Assembly: GCA_032158295.1 (NCBI GenBank)
Contig: CM063255.1
Span: 15,156,094-15,220,093 of the forward strand
DNA: 64,000 bases
Direction of reading: 5' to 3'
DNA from: Pycnopodia helianthoides
Lineage: Eukaryota > Echinodermata > Asteroidea > Forcipulatida > Asteriidae
The notes beneath the pieces were generated by a model. The model saw nothing but the letters and a program-made list of their open reading frames with translations, was not told the DNA's origin and ran no database searches. Shown here one piece after another: positions 11,861 to 24,200 of the stretch (positions are counted from its first letter, which is position 1; the number at the start of each line of letters is the position of its first letter). A program made the position numbers and the translations under genes.

Positions 11861-13221
11861 GTCGTGCGTGGTGCCCACAAACGTGTGCGATTCAACTGTC
11901 AGATTTGCCCTCAGGTTTCTTTCATCTATACCTTTTCGCGGAACAATAGACTGTGCAAGTCTCGTGCGTATCGGAACGAGAAAACACGTCAAACGAAGGA
12001 CATTTTTTTTGTGAAATCAAATCTGTGTTTTAAATTATATCTAATGACAAAATTTGAACAACAAAAATACTCAGTACAATTTTTATAAAATTAGTTTCAG
12101 CTTTTATAATAAATACACAAATAATGTGTTAATTGTTATTAAGAATAATTAAAACTCTGGGACAAGGATGCTTATTTGATCTTAACTTTTTAGAAACCCC
12201 TTACACGGATTCGCGAAGGTCGCACCGGCGTAAAATTAACGCTTGGCGCAGTTTATAGAGGTACTGACGCCTCAACAACCATAGACTGCAATAAAAAGGC
12301 CTGGCGTTGCAATTACAGCATCTGGCAATTATCATCGCGCATCCAAAACTAGCGTTTACATAAGTTTTGTTATCGGAAGTGAACACAAAATTCTTAATTT
12401 TTAGCAGTAACCGGAAGCTGAGGTCAAGTTTAATTCTCGGGTTTTCTTCGTTATATTGTTGAACTGATTTTACTTTCATATTTTTTATCACTAAGTATTA
12501 CATTCCCAATAACATATATAATTTTCATAGTCACAAACTACGTTAAACTAAAATAATTGACGAAACAAAATCTCGACCACGTAAAACTCCATATGGTTGG
12601 GACCACTATGGTCCCGGAAGTTCGAATGAGCGCGAGACTTGCACAGTCTATAAGTTTCTGTTTCAATTGCAAAGCCGCATTGAGTAAATAATCCCGGGAA
12701 AAGGGTTACTACGTGCTTCCAAAACATTACCTCATTTATGACGTGATACGAATTTAGTTACCAAAAGTGATATGTGGGTTAACAACACCATGAATAAAAA
12801 CAGAAGCAATGTGCAATTTTAAAAATAGGTAAGGGAATTCTCCTAGACCCTGTGCGGCAGCCCTTATTGATTGTGAGTGCAGCAGGAGTGTGCAGGAACA
12901 GTGCAAAACGTAAATGTATAGGTTTTCGCAGCCATTATCAATTCAATCTCATTCAATTTAACACCGGCTCATTCAATTTCGTTTGAAAATGAGTGCTCCG
13001 TTGCATCATTTAGCATACAACAGTCAAAAGGAGTAATTCAATTTCAACAGTTAAGCATTCACCGCAGTGCATTGGTCAAATAAGATCGTTCAAATCCATT
13101 AGGTTGCACAGATCAATCCATTTCGTAAAAGCCACCTGAGCAAGAGGCGGGTCAACCATTCAATTTCATCAATTGCAATAGGTAGTAGATATTCAACTGA
13201 AAACATTATGGACATGTTGTG
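11861..13221. other. Intergenic, nothing recognised
   Basis: AT-rich with scattered CATTCAATTTC-type words near 12950-13170; no gene. Confidence 0.5.
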
Positions 13222-13599
13222 TTAAAGGCACATTACAGAATCGGTAATTGTAAAATATACTTTTGATCACAGATTTACATAAAACTTACACGGTCTAATG
13301 ATGATGATAGTAGAAAACATCCCTTGAAATATTTCTGGCTGAAATGCCATATTTGATGAGAAATAAATCAAACTAATTGCCGATTGGAGTTTATCCGCTC
13401 ATGAGCGTTTTTATTAATGCATTGTATAACACATGCAAATTTGTAATCGGTTTTGCACTATTTTCTCGTGACCCAGATGGCCGATCGATCTCCAACTTCT
13501 ACAGGTTTGTCAGCTTATGTATATGGTGGATTATATAAAGTGCTTACACTGCCAGCAACTGTTTTGTTAGCAAAAACCAATTCTGTAATGTTCCTTTAA
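13222..13599. mobile_element. TTAA-flanked MITE (AGGAACATTACA family), copy C
   Basis: TTAA at both edges, with inverted repeats AGGCACATTACAGAATCGG and CCAATTCTGTAATGTTCCT. It has the same interior as copy A. Confidence 0.85.
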
Positions 13600-14003
13600 G
13601 GCTTGAATACATATAAATGACATCAATACATCAATACCTATAAATGACACAGAATGACTAAAGAGAACCTGAATGAGAAGAACGAAATCATAATGTGCAA
13701 CAAAACAAAATTGAACGAAATAGGCCATAACAGAAGCCCCAGTTTGATCGAGTTTTTAAGGGGAAAATGCGAGAATTTGAATGCGTGTAAATGAGATTGA
13801 ATTAATTGTCGGCTGAAATTGACCAGGAAAGAACGTTTTTTCAACATTAAGTATCATAACCTCAACTGCTTGGAAATGCTGAAGTGTTTTTATACTCAGT
13901 CATAAAAAAATGTTTAATTTTGATTCAACAATACTCAAACAGCAGTTTGATCAGAATACTTGAAATAATACAAACACCACTCAACACCGGTGTAATAACT
14001 ACA

Positions 14004-14240
14004 TTAACCCTCTTGCTGTTTGACCATTCAATACCATTCACTGTGGTTTTGAAAGATAAATAAACTATGCCAGCCTGCAATATGATACCATGAGGGAATC
14101 CATGTACACAGTACACAGTACACAGTTAATTCTGTGCACAGTTGTGCCACCGTACACAACCTTGGCAGTCAAATGGTTTCAAATGGTTGGTCAACTCACT
14201 GGAAAATGTTGCCAAGAGTCACTGACAGTAGGAGGGTTAA
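14004..14240. mobile_element. piggyBac-type MITE (TTAACCCTC family), copy 1
   Basis: The ends are TTAACCCTCTTGCTGT and its inverted partner ACAGTAGGAGGGTTAA, about 235 bp. Shared interior words include CAACCTTGGCAGTC and ATGATACCATGAGGGAAT. Termini of TTAA followed by CCCT are typical of piggyBac-like elements. Confidence 0.85.
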
Positions 14241-15565
14241 TCAAACACTGGGCAAAAATCAACTTCTCAGTAAAAAGTGAATGGGAAAACACCAACTTGA
14301 GCAATTTAATACAAGAAACAGAACTTATGATGTTGTTAACAAACTGGAGTTGATTCACTTACCTGAAGTACGGAAACTAACTTTGTTTTGTCAGACTTTA
14401 TAATAAAAAGTCCTGGAATAAAATACATCATACCAATAACATGTCATGCATAAAATATAAAACTTAAACTTTACAGGTACAATTATTTTTTACAAAAGTA
14501 CAAAATAATATGATTGTATATATTTTAAGTTATTGCCTTATATTTTGAATAACGTCCAATTACAGATTCTACTTTTTAACACCAGGTCCCCAAGACAACA
14601 ATATCGGTTCTTTTGTTCGATCTGTTAAAGATAGTATAATATTTATTGTATATATTTTATATATATATATATTTATATATATTTTATATATATAATATAA
14701 TATTTTGACAGTTTCGTGGCATTGCGGTTATGATTGGTGTGTACATCATATAGTACATATGTATGTTTACAATTTTGTCTCGGTCACAAACTTACTCAAA
14801 AAAGAGTTTCATTCACATATCTAACGTGTGAATTTTCCCTGGCCATTTTTCAATAATTTCATTCTAAGTTCGGCTCTTCAAAACGGGAAATAACCTTCCT
14901 ACTGCCGCCTTAATTTTAAGATTTTTTCTTCTTCTTTGTGGTACAATAAGCATGGTTAAGTTAAAAGTTGACCATAGTGGAATGTAGGGGCAATGTACCA
15001 TTATGTTTGGTCCACTTTTGAGTAGTCCCAATAAATTTCCCTCAATAAAACTTATCAACTAATAATAAAATAGAGAATATATATATCATATCAGTCTTAA
15101 ATATTTCATAGATAATTATAATAAAGAATACATTTACAATACAAAATTAATGCAGAATGGCTTTGAAGGCTGGCAGATACTATTTAACAAAATCTGGATT
15201 GCCAAAATGTTCGATGTTGAAATAAACCCATCAGGTGTTTTTTTCAACAAGTCTTTTGTGTACTTACAATTGTTGTCAAGAAGAACAAATATCTGCAAAA
15301 TCAGTGACTCTCTCTACATTTTAAGACTTCTTTCTACAAGGAAAATTACAATACGAAGGTCAAAAACAAATTTGATAAAATGTTATATTGACAATTTTTT
15401 TTGCATTACAAGACCATTAACTATACAGCATTTATATGCTCCTCTAAAGAATACATTAACATGGCATGAATATGGTACAGAATCAAGCGACAAAATAAAG
15501 AGCAAAAAAACAAGGCATGACTAGTTAATGAAATAAATATAAATTACAACAGTAAAAGAGTGTCA
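14241..15565. other. Intergenic, nothing recognised
   Basis: Very AT-rich. The 124-codon open frame at 15150-15524 is Lys/Ile/Asn-rich in line with base composition and shows no domain. Confidence 0.5.
14640..14705. repeat. TATA-rich low-complexity tract
   Basis: Alternating TATATATT/ATATAT words with local dyad symmetry. Confidence 0.85.
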
Positions 15566-15934
15566 TTAAAGGGGTACGTTACCTTCAAATTTTGCATTTT
15601 GGGGCTATAAAAAGCGTTTCTTGTGAAATGAATATGGTTGGAAAGCTGTTTAAAAGTAAAATGTAATTGCTCACACAAACATCCCTCCAAATTGTGTGGT
15701 TTTCCTCTACCTTTGTAAACCAACACGGTCTGCCATTTTGTGGAGTCAAAAGCTTGGTTCAACAAAATGGCAGACCGTTGTTTGTTCACGAAGTAATAGG
15801 AAAACCACACAATTTCGAGGGATGTTTGTGTGAATCATTCTACTTCTAAATCCTTTGTCCAACCATATTCATTTTGTAACCAATGCTTTTATAGCCCAAA
15901 GCAACCATTCCAAAGGCAATGTGTCCCTTTATAA
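15566..15934. mobile_element. Long foldback element centred at 15755
   Basis: The two halves are inverted copies: CATCCCTCCAAATTGTGTGG with CCACACAATTTCGAGGGATG, and TCTGCCATTTTGT with ACAAAATGGCAGA, with only about 25 bases at the centre. The left end is TTAAAGGGGTACGTTACC and the right end is a decayed inverted partner (AATGTGTCCCTTTATAA). Confidence 0.8.
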
Positions 15935-16636
15935 ATGTCATTGCTCTGTTTTTGGCCAGATATATGGTAAAATTTGATTTAAAGATTAGAAAGCTACTTT
16001 CCATTAGTAAGAAAGTTCATTGGAGACACTGAGTGAAAAAAATAGATGCCTCATAGTCAACTTAAAGATGCAGGTGAGTTGTGACCGGGCATTTATTACC
16101 ATGACCCAGTATTAGCAGCAACCATGTACAAACAATTTGCACGTTAAAAGTATGTTGTGTATTGCGCACGACAAACACTGAAAGCATTTTATGTGTTTCA
16201 TTTTCAGCACTGTATGTCAAAAATTATTTAGAGAAAACATTTTATATATATATTGCTGTGTGTGAAAACAAATTAGGGCGATGCATGATGGCCACTGGCA
16301 ATTCAATGTCAATTCAAACAGTCGTGACACAACATGCCCTGGTTTATCCAAAGACTTAATTTCCTTGGAATTTGAATTGAACAGAACTGAATTGATACAA
16401 CAAAGATCACTGGACATCGTTCACCATTTCCCGCCCCCAAAACCACTCAACAATATGTAAAAAATAAATGTAGTGCCCTAAAAGCAGAATAAAAAACTGC
16501 AGCAAATCTCATTGAAAGAAATTCCCTTCCCATCTATACCATTATAACCCTCCTAGGTGAAGAGACGCAAACATAGGCTAGGAGAATCGGAAGCTTACAT
16601 TCCCGATGGATTCGGAGGGCTCTGTTCTCCCGATTT
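15935..16636 (-). other. Probable 3' UTR or downstream region of the PDZ-PH-PH gene
   Basis: It follows the stop codon. A minus-strand AATAAA is at about 16090, but transcript data would be needed to place the end. Confidence 0.4.
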
Positions 16637-16730
16637 TCATATCAGCATTTCAGCACTTTCCTCGTCAGACTCTTCACCATTGTTGGTTTGGATCCAGCGG
16701 CCAATAGAAGAGGCAAAAGCAGCAACCCAC
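16637..16730 (-). CDS. Last coding exon: PH2 helix, acidic tail and stop
   Basis: The acceptor is CTTTGTTTTAG|GTGGG (phase 2). It encodes the PH2 closing helix (RWVAAFASSIGRWIQ), then an acidic tail (GEESDEESAEMLI) and a TGA stop at 16637-16639. The 3' UTR continues to lower coordinates; a minus-strand AATAAA lies near 16090, but I cannot tell whether it is the site used. Confidence 0.9.
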
Positions 16731-18218
16731 CTAAAACAAAGAACACATGAAACTTCTCTCATGAGTGAAACTTGTAAAGAATGTCAGGCAGATTTGTTTA
16801 TCTTACCTTTGTTAAAACCCTGGAACAAGTCACTATTGAGACAGCTGTCACCGACCAATGGGTTTTTAATCTGCCACCCCTGGAAACAAAAACCACTGGA
16901 CCTACAATTTCAGTTTATCCTGTAATGGGGCATCAAAGTGGAATTGCAAACATTGCCGCCCAATTTAGCCTGGGGTCAGGGAAAAACAGTTAGTTAGTCC
17001 ATCAGCGCGTGTCTTGGGGATTGCTGTCCCTATACAGTATTTAATGGTTTAAAAGTGTTTTAAATATTTTTCTTTCAAAAATTAAATAAATACTATCGAC
17101 ATCTCCTCAGGATACTTCTAGCATCCATAAAAGTTAGAAAAAGCATAAAGAAAGTAATTTTTCCAAATTCTGAACTCAATTATGATATGCAAGAACCTCA
17201 TAGGGACTGCAATCACTAAGCACAGAGCCCATGTGCGCAAAATATAGGGGGCGCTTTCCAGGGATAATGTTAGTACCCTTCAGAAGTCCCTTCCCTGATG
17301 TTATCCCTTCATGAAGGATTGGTGACTAATCCACCCATGATAATTCTTGGTTGCACCATTTTGGGAGTCGGCTTCTTTTGTGTGTTTACTGCACAGTGCC
17401 TATATTATCAGGTAACATGTGCTTACAAACATATGAAATTGTGGGGGTCCTGCTACTGTTGTTTTATTAATCCCTTTTATGAAGAATTCCTCTGTGGGGT
17501 CCAAGTTGAACAAAGTAAAACATTGTGGGGCCCATTGTTCCACTAGACCCCCACATAAAGGGCCCTTCCATAAGCACCAGTTATAGCCATACCATATTTT
17601 TACACGTAATTTGACTTCAAAAAACAAAAAAGGCAGACCTTGGGCAGACAGTGTGTACAGCCTTGATCAAAACTTGCTGGTCGGATAGAAAGGTTTAGTC
17701 GCACTTTGGCCGGCTTAGCTATAAGCCCCAAGCTCCAAGCACATCCCCCAGGCTCGCTAGTGGATCCATACACTGTTACATACATGTACTCATGTGTATG
17801 TAAATACAGTACAGGGTGTGTGACTAATCGTCGTCGCATCTTAATCATTCTGTACTTTTTTGTTTAATTCAGGCGGAGCTAATACGCAAATGTCACACTG
17901 AAATCGTATTCTAATTGTTTTTTTGTGCGACACTAATCACAGGCTGTTGCTTATACTGTGTACACGTGTTCATGTTTACAAACAAGTGGATAAGCGCACA
18001 CTCATCATTGTCAGGGTCAAAGCTGTGAGCCTGTGATCCGCCATTGTATAAAAACCAACCGTCCCCCCTCTTGCATATAAAACCTGTTAGAAATCCAACA
18101 GGAAAATAAAGAAACATATAGGCTTTTGGTACAGAAGGATCAAGGCTGTCGTGTTGACAAACTCTGTGCACGGAAAGTGTGCTGATGGACTTCATGTGCG
18201 TGTGTATCGTCCTGATGG

Positions 18219-18254
<36 letters not shown>

Positions 18255-21200
18255 GGTATACACATTCAAACCGGGGACCTATAACAAAAGGGGACAATAG
18301 GGTCCCCGTTTGGGGAAAGGTCCCCAGTTGGAAAACGTGTACAAAACCAATGAGAGCTGTTGCCAAAAAGTTAGAGTACAAACAAAAGAGGGACAATAGG
18401 AGGTCCCCGATTGCAGGTGTTTACACACGTGTGTGTGTGGGTAGGTATACACATTCAAACCGGGGACCTATAACAAAAGGGGACAATAGGGTTCCCTGTT
18501 TGGGGAAAGGTCCCCAGTTGGAAAACGTGTACAAAACCAATGAGAGCTGTTGCCAAAAAGTTAGAGTACAAACAAAAGAGGGACAATAGGAGGTCCCCGA
18601 TTGCAGGTTTTACACACTTGTGTGTGTGTGTGGGTAGGCATACACACCGTTGTGGGGACTTTTAACACATGGAACAAAGGTCCCCACAACGTTTTATCTT
18701 TGTTAAACTGGGTCCCCACAAGGGAAATCTTTAGAAAAGGGAACAATAGAACACCAATAGGAAGTCCCCACAATGGTGTGCAAAAGTATGTGTGGGTAGG
18801 TATACACATTCAAACCGGGTACCTGTAACAAAAAGGGACAATATGGTCCCCGTTTGGGGAAAGATCCCCAGTTGGAAAACGTGCCAAAAAGTTAAGGTAC
18901 AAACAAAAGAGGGACAATAGGAGGTCCCCGATTGCAGGTGTTTACACACTTGCGTGTGTGTGTGAACTTGGGCGTGTGTGACTGTGTCATCCTTTACAGA
19001 CTCCATGCGTGAATATCTGACACCAGGCAAGGGGATAAGGCAGGACAGCCTTGATCAAGGCCACCGTGTACGGGGTCTACACCCAAAATGACATGTTTGC
19101 CATTGGACTGGGTATTGTTAGTCAAGACATTTAATTGGTTTTAAAAATGTGTTTGAAACTATTTACAACATACCTTTCAAAAAGAAAAACTAATGCCTCT
19201 ATGCAAATAACTTCTTTACCAAAGCTATTTGTAAAATTCTTTCAAACCATGATATTCCATGTGTAAAAGTACACATAAGTTTACCACGAAAACAAGCACG
19301 GTCACCCTTCCTGTGTACATTGCACACAAAATACGGTCTATACACACACACACACAACCTTACGGATCGGGTTTGTGGGGTCCTGCTATTGTTGTTCTAT
19401 TATTCCCTTTTCTAAAGAAATCCCCTGTGGGGTCCAGGTTGAACAAAGAATTCTCTTGTGGGGTCCATTGTTCCATTGTGTGAAATACCCCACAAGGGCC
19501 CTTCCGTAAGCCCACAGAAACACACACTCCTTCCAACACACATGGTGTGTGCGTTGGATAGGATTTCCGACCTTTGAACATCGTTTTTTATTACGGGGAC
19601 CATGTGCTATCTTGAGATACCATGTGGTAATCTTGAGATCGCGCTTTTCTACAGCTGTTTGGTGCCCCTCAATTGCATGTCTAAAACTTAAGATGCGAAT
19701 TATCAAACTTTGAGAGGTTTGAGTAGCAACAGGCAGGGCAGCGGCAATTATGACTTACCTCTTCCTATCGGTTTCATGATCAGCAAAGAAGTAAAAAATC
19801 CTCAGTTCATCACTCGGCGGCTTCAGGACCAGCCCAAACTTCTTGCTACCAATCTCTGTCTCTTGGATACTGTATCCATGGAAATGAGCCACACCTTAAC
19901 AAGATCATGAGTATGAAAATAGTCAGATATAGAGGGCATCCTATCAATTGTAACCCCAAATCCTCAATTTTGAGAAATTATCGCGCTTTTATTATACATG
20001 TTTTGAACCAATTTACTTGACTTGATCAATCTTGGTCAGGCCGTTTTGAGTGTCAAATTCCCTGTGTGTTACTGAGCACTACACACGGTTACATTCACAC
20101 TTAGCCCAGGTTGGACTCCTCCAGTGCAGTGCAACGGATACTGACGTCCTACCAGGGCTAATTCACACCATACAACAACATGAAATTCTCAATCCCAAAA
20201 TAGCAGACCATGGAAAGACAGCAGCTGTATCTTACGCCAGTGCCAGGGGATCTTTCTCTGCCTTTCACCTCTGTGGATCCCGGTTCATGTACGCATACCA
20301 CATCAAAGCATTGATACAACACCAGGCCACTGCTTGGCATCATTCATGAACCTCTGTGCATGAGTTTAAATTGTCAGATGAAGACGGACATGACTGTTCA
20401 CCTGTTGTTAACCGTTCAGGGCTTGCAGCTGCATATGCATACACACCCATACACCTTAAATGTTATCACTTTAAGACAGCTCTGAGGCTAATCAGCTGAT
20501 GTAGCTCCACCCTTCATTTTCTTTTTAAACTACACTGTAAATTATTGCATTTGCCTTTATACAGCATCTCGTCATTTTCGACCAACCCATGCGCACCTAC
20601 ACAGTACGATTTTGCTCATGTAATTGAGTTTGTACTTATATGGAAGAAGAAGAAGAAGAAGAAGAAGAAGAAACAAACACTGTAGAAAGTAACTCATAAA
20701 ACCAACCAAAGGTCAAAGGTGTGCCTGCTATCATTCATGAACTTTTACAGGTGTCATGTGATCATTGGAATTGTGCCAATCTTTCTCTCCTATATGCCCC
20801 AAATCTTTAAAGGGAGGGTATACCTTTGGCAATTACTCCAAAAACTTAATGACCATTAAAGACACTGGACACTATTGGTAATTGTCAAAGACCAGTCTTC
20901 TCACTTGGTGTATCTCAACATATGGATAAAATAACAAACCTGTACAAACTTGAGCTCAATTGGTCGTCGAAGTTGCGAGATAAATATGAAAGAAAAAACA
21001 CCCTTGTCACACAAAGTAGTGTGCTTTCAGATAGTTGATTTCGAGACCTCAAATTCTAATTCTGAGGTCTCGAAATCAAATTCGTGGAAAATTACTTCTT
21101 TCTCAAAAACTATGTCACTTCAGAGGGAGCCGTTTCTCACAATGTTTTATACTGTCAACCTCTCCCCATTACTCGTTACCAAGTAAGGTTTTATGCTAAT

Positions 21201-24200
21201 AATTATTTTGAGTAATTACCAATAGTGTCCACTGCCTTTAAACACTTACTTGGTAAGAAGCACTGCAGTTGTTGATAATATATAACAATTTGAGAAACTA
21301 TTCCCTTCAAAGGAATATGGTTTTAGAGAGATGGATTCAAAAACATTTCAATCTGAGATTGTGTATTCCAATTATGGATTATTCTTCCTGCATGGATATA
21401 ACTGCTCCAGATTTTCGGCGATTTGAAATGAAACTTTCACAGGTCAATTTTTTGTATATAGGATTAAAACAACTGCACGGATCCAAAAACCACAGGTATA
21501 CTTTGCCTTTAACTCACCTAAAGCATGTTGAGCGTCCATATCCTTGTAGTAATACAAACAAGCATCCTTCAGCACACAGAATCTCTTCTTCCAGGACTTC
21601 CTGACAGCGCCCATCTTGTTCAGGAACCCTTGGCAGTCAGGATTCTTAATGGACAGGGCTGGGAGGCCCACATTGTGGGTGCTGATATCAATCCATATAT
21701 CTGATGTGTTCTGTGGCCTGGCCGCCTCGGTTATATGCTTGGCCCACCTGTTGACATTAATATTAATAGCAATTAAGAGATGTGGTTTCATGCCGTATTA
21801 CACATACATGATCAGAATTTCACCTGGGATGTCTGGTGTGGATTACCTTATTAAGAATTACTTAGCACACCTGTTGCCATCAATTTTGAAGGTGTTATGA
21901 CAAGTTGTTTAGGGTCGTAAGATTACACGTGTACATGTACATGAATCAAAACTTCACGTGTTTGTATGGATTGTTTGGGGTCAGTCACCTCAAACATACC
22001 TTTGGTTTACAAAGTATCACCCTCTTTCTTTTCGCTAACCCACCTCTCTCTTTTCTTTTTTAGGCCTACTTTGTTGGTAGCTTGTTACATTTATTTAGTC
22101 CTAAATTCTGAATCAAATCAACTCAATTCTTACCTGCTCATTTCTTCTTCAGTCACTGTATAGAAGTAGTAGGTTCTCGCTTTGCACTTTGTCAGTTTGA
22201 AGGCAAATGGTTTGCCGACATCTCTTGCTTTCACAACAGTGTAGTTACACAGCACAATGGCACCCAATGGTTCAACATCCTTTAGGGAACAAAAAGAACC
22301 ACAAGTTAGTATTGGTCTCTGAATGAGAGAATTTGGAACTCTAGATGGCAGCAGACTTACCGAGTAAATTTCCATCGTTTACGTAGTTCTGAGCATGTGC
22401 ACATTTCCGAGAACAATGGATTTACCTGGTAAGTCTGCTGCCACCTAGTGATACCAAAAGTCTCCCATTGCCATAACATACACCCAAAACACAAGACAAA
22501 CGTCAAGTATTATTGGAAGAATGAGGTGCATAGACCAGTGCAGTAATTCAAAAAATTTTCTCTTTCTTTCGGTACGGGACTTTAAACAGGTGGAAGATGC
22601 CTAACCTAAGCAAAAGTCAAAGCCTAAAGGCCTCGTCGCACAGAGCAATATTTAGAGGCAACTTGGAGGCAACCAACTGCACTGCATGCCAAAGGACCAC
22701 ATCAGCAGCACAAGAGACATTTTGCTATTTAGTGTCTTACAGTCTCAAACACATTTATGTGTATGACAAGTGAATGTTTTCCTTCTAGGAAACTTCCTGG
22801 AACTGGTTGCCTGTAATTTGCCTCGTCTGACATTGGCATACGCCATGGTTTCGGAAACTGGCCAAATCTTTATACATGTCAGTCAAGATACATAATAATT
22901 GTTGTCGGTCACATCATAACTGATACTCATGGTTCGCACGATGGAATGCCAATGTGATCTATTTTGAGCTAGATGCTCCTTGCGCTGTTGAGTGACATGC
23001 CAGTTAGAGTCTTGACCAGATCCAACCATCTCAGCCTAGGTTGTCCTGGCTTTCAATTTCCTTTAACTCTTCCCTGCAAGATCATTTTTACAGGCTGTTG
23101 CCTTTTTCCCCTTTGTGATGTGTCCAAAGTACAGTCACCAACGAGCATCTTTGTTGTTGATTAGCAAGCCTGATGCTTCGCTGTTAAAAGGGCAAGGGCA
23201 CCAAGGCTTTTTCTCCTTTGTAACGAGCACCTCCATGAGGTAATTGTAAATTTCTGTTGAAACATTTAAAGGGTCACCGAGCTAATGACCAAAGACATGG
23301 AAGCAAGTGCCCTCTTCCTTTGCCTCCTTCGCATCAATGAAGCATCAGACCTGGGCCCAATTTCATAGAGCTGCTTAAGCAGAAAGAATTGCTTAACGAT
23401 TTTCTGTTAAGCAGAAATGAGCAGGAGACCAGTCACAAATTGTAGGTGTGAAATGGTAGTTTGGCCGGTAACCTTATTCTGGTAAGCATAACTTTGTTTT
23501 GCTTAGCAACTTTTTGTGCTTAAGCAGCTCTGTGAAATTACATGAATTAGGTCCTGGATTAACCTACATGTTGTATCTTGACTTCAGTAATCACACTTAT
23601 CATGGTCCATGGACAAAGTAACATTCTGCACCAACACCATAGTTCAATATTGCCTTGACAGGTTTCCTGTCCGCCTAACTCAATATTCAAGATTTACAAG
23701 CATAGATTGCGATGGGAAACACAAGTGACTGAACTAGTTGAATTTTGGTTTTATTGGTGATAAAGTCCAGGGCCAATTTTACCAGCCAAAATACCATGTT
23801 ACATGTACAATATGCGACTGGTATCCTGCTTATTTCTGCTCAGCAGAAAAGTTTTAAGCCATATTTTCTGCGCAGCTCTATAAAATTGGGGCCTGATCTT
23901 TTTTAGAGCTGTCATCGATGATCTTGCAATTGCCAGTTGTCTCATATTAATTATCCTACTCAAATTCACACACACAATGGACCGGTTGATAAACAACAGA
24001 TAAAACTATGACTTATTACCTCTTCAGTTTTGTAGTAGTACAGGCAATTGTCATGCTTCATAACAAACCAGCGCTTTTTCCATGTGCGGATCATGCCAGC
24101 TCCTCCCAGTTTGTGCAGGTAACCACTCATGACGGGTTTATCAGCGTCAAGATTGAGTGTGTTGCACACATTGGTGCCGACTACAAGGTGCAGTGGATCT

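Noticed and set aside
11505..12014. A 169-codon plus-strand open frame
   Set aside because: It overlaps diverged repeats and other open frames on both strands, shows no domain, and its residue make-up looks random.
18179..18589. Open frames through the GT run and minisatellite
   Set aside because: The translated Cys/Val and repeat strings are products of the tandem repeat, not of a gene.
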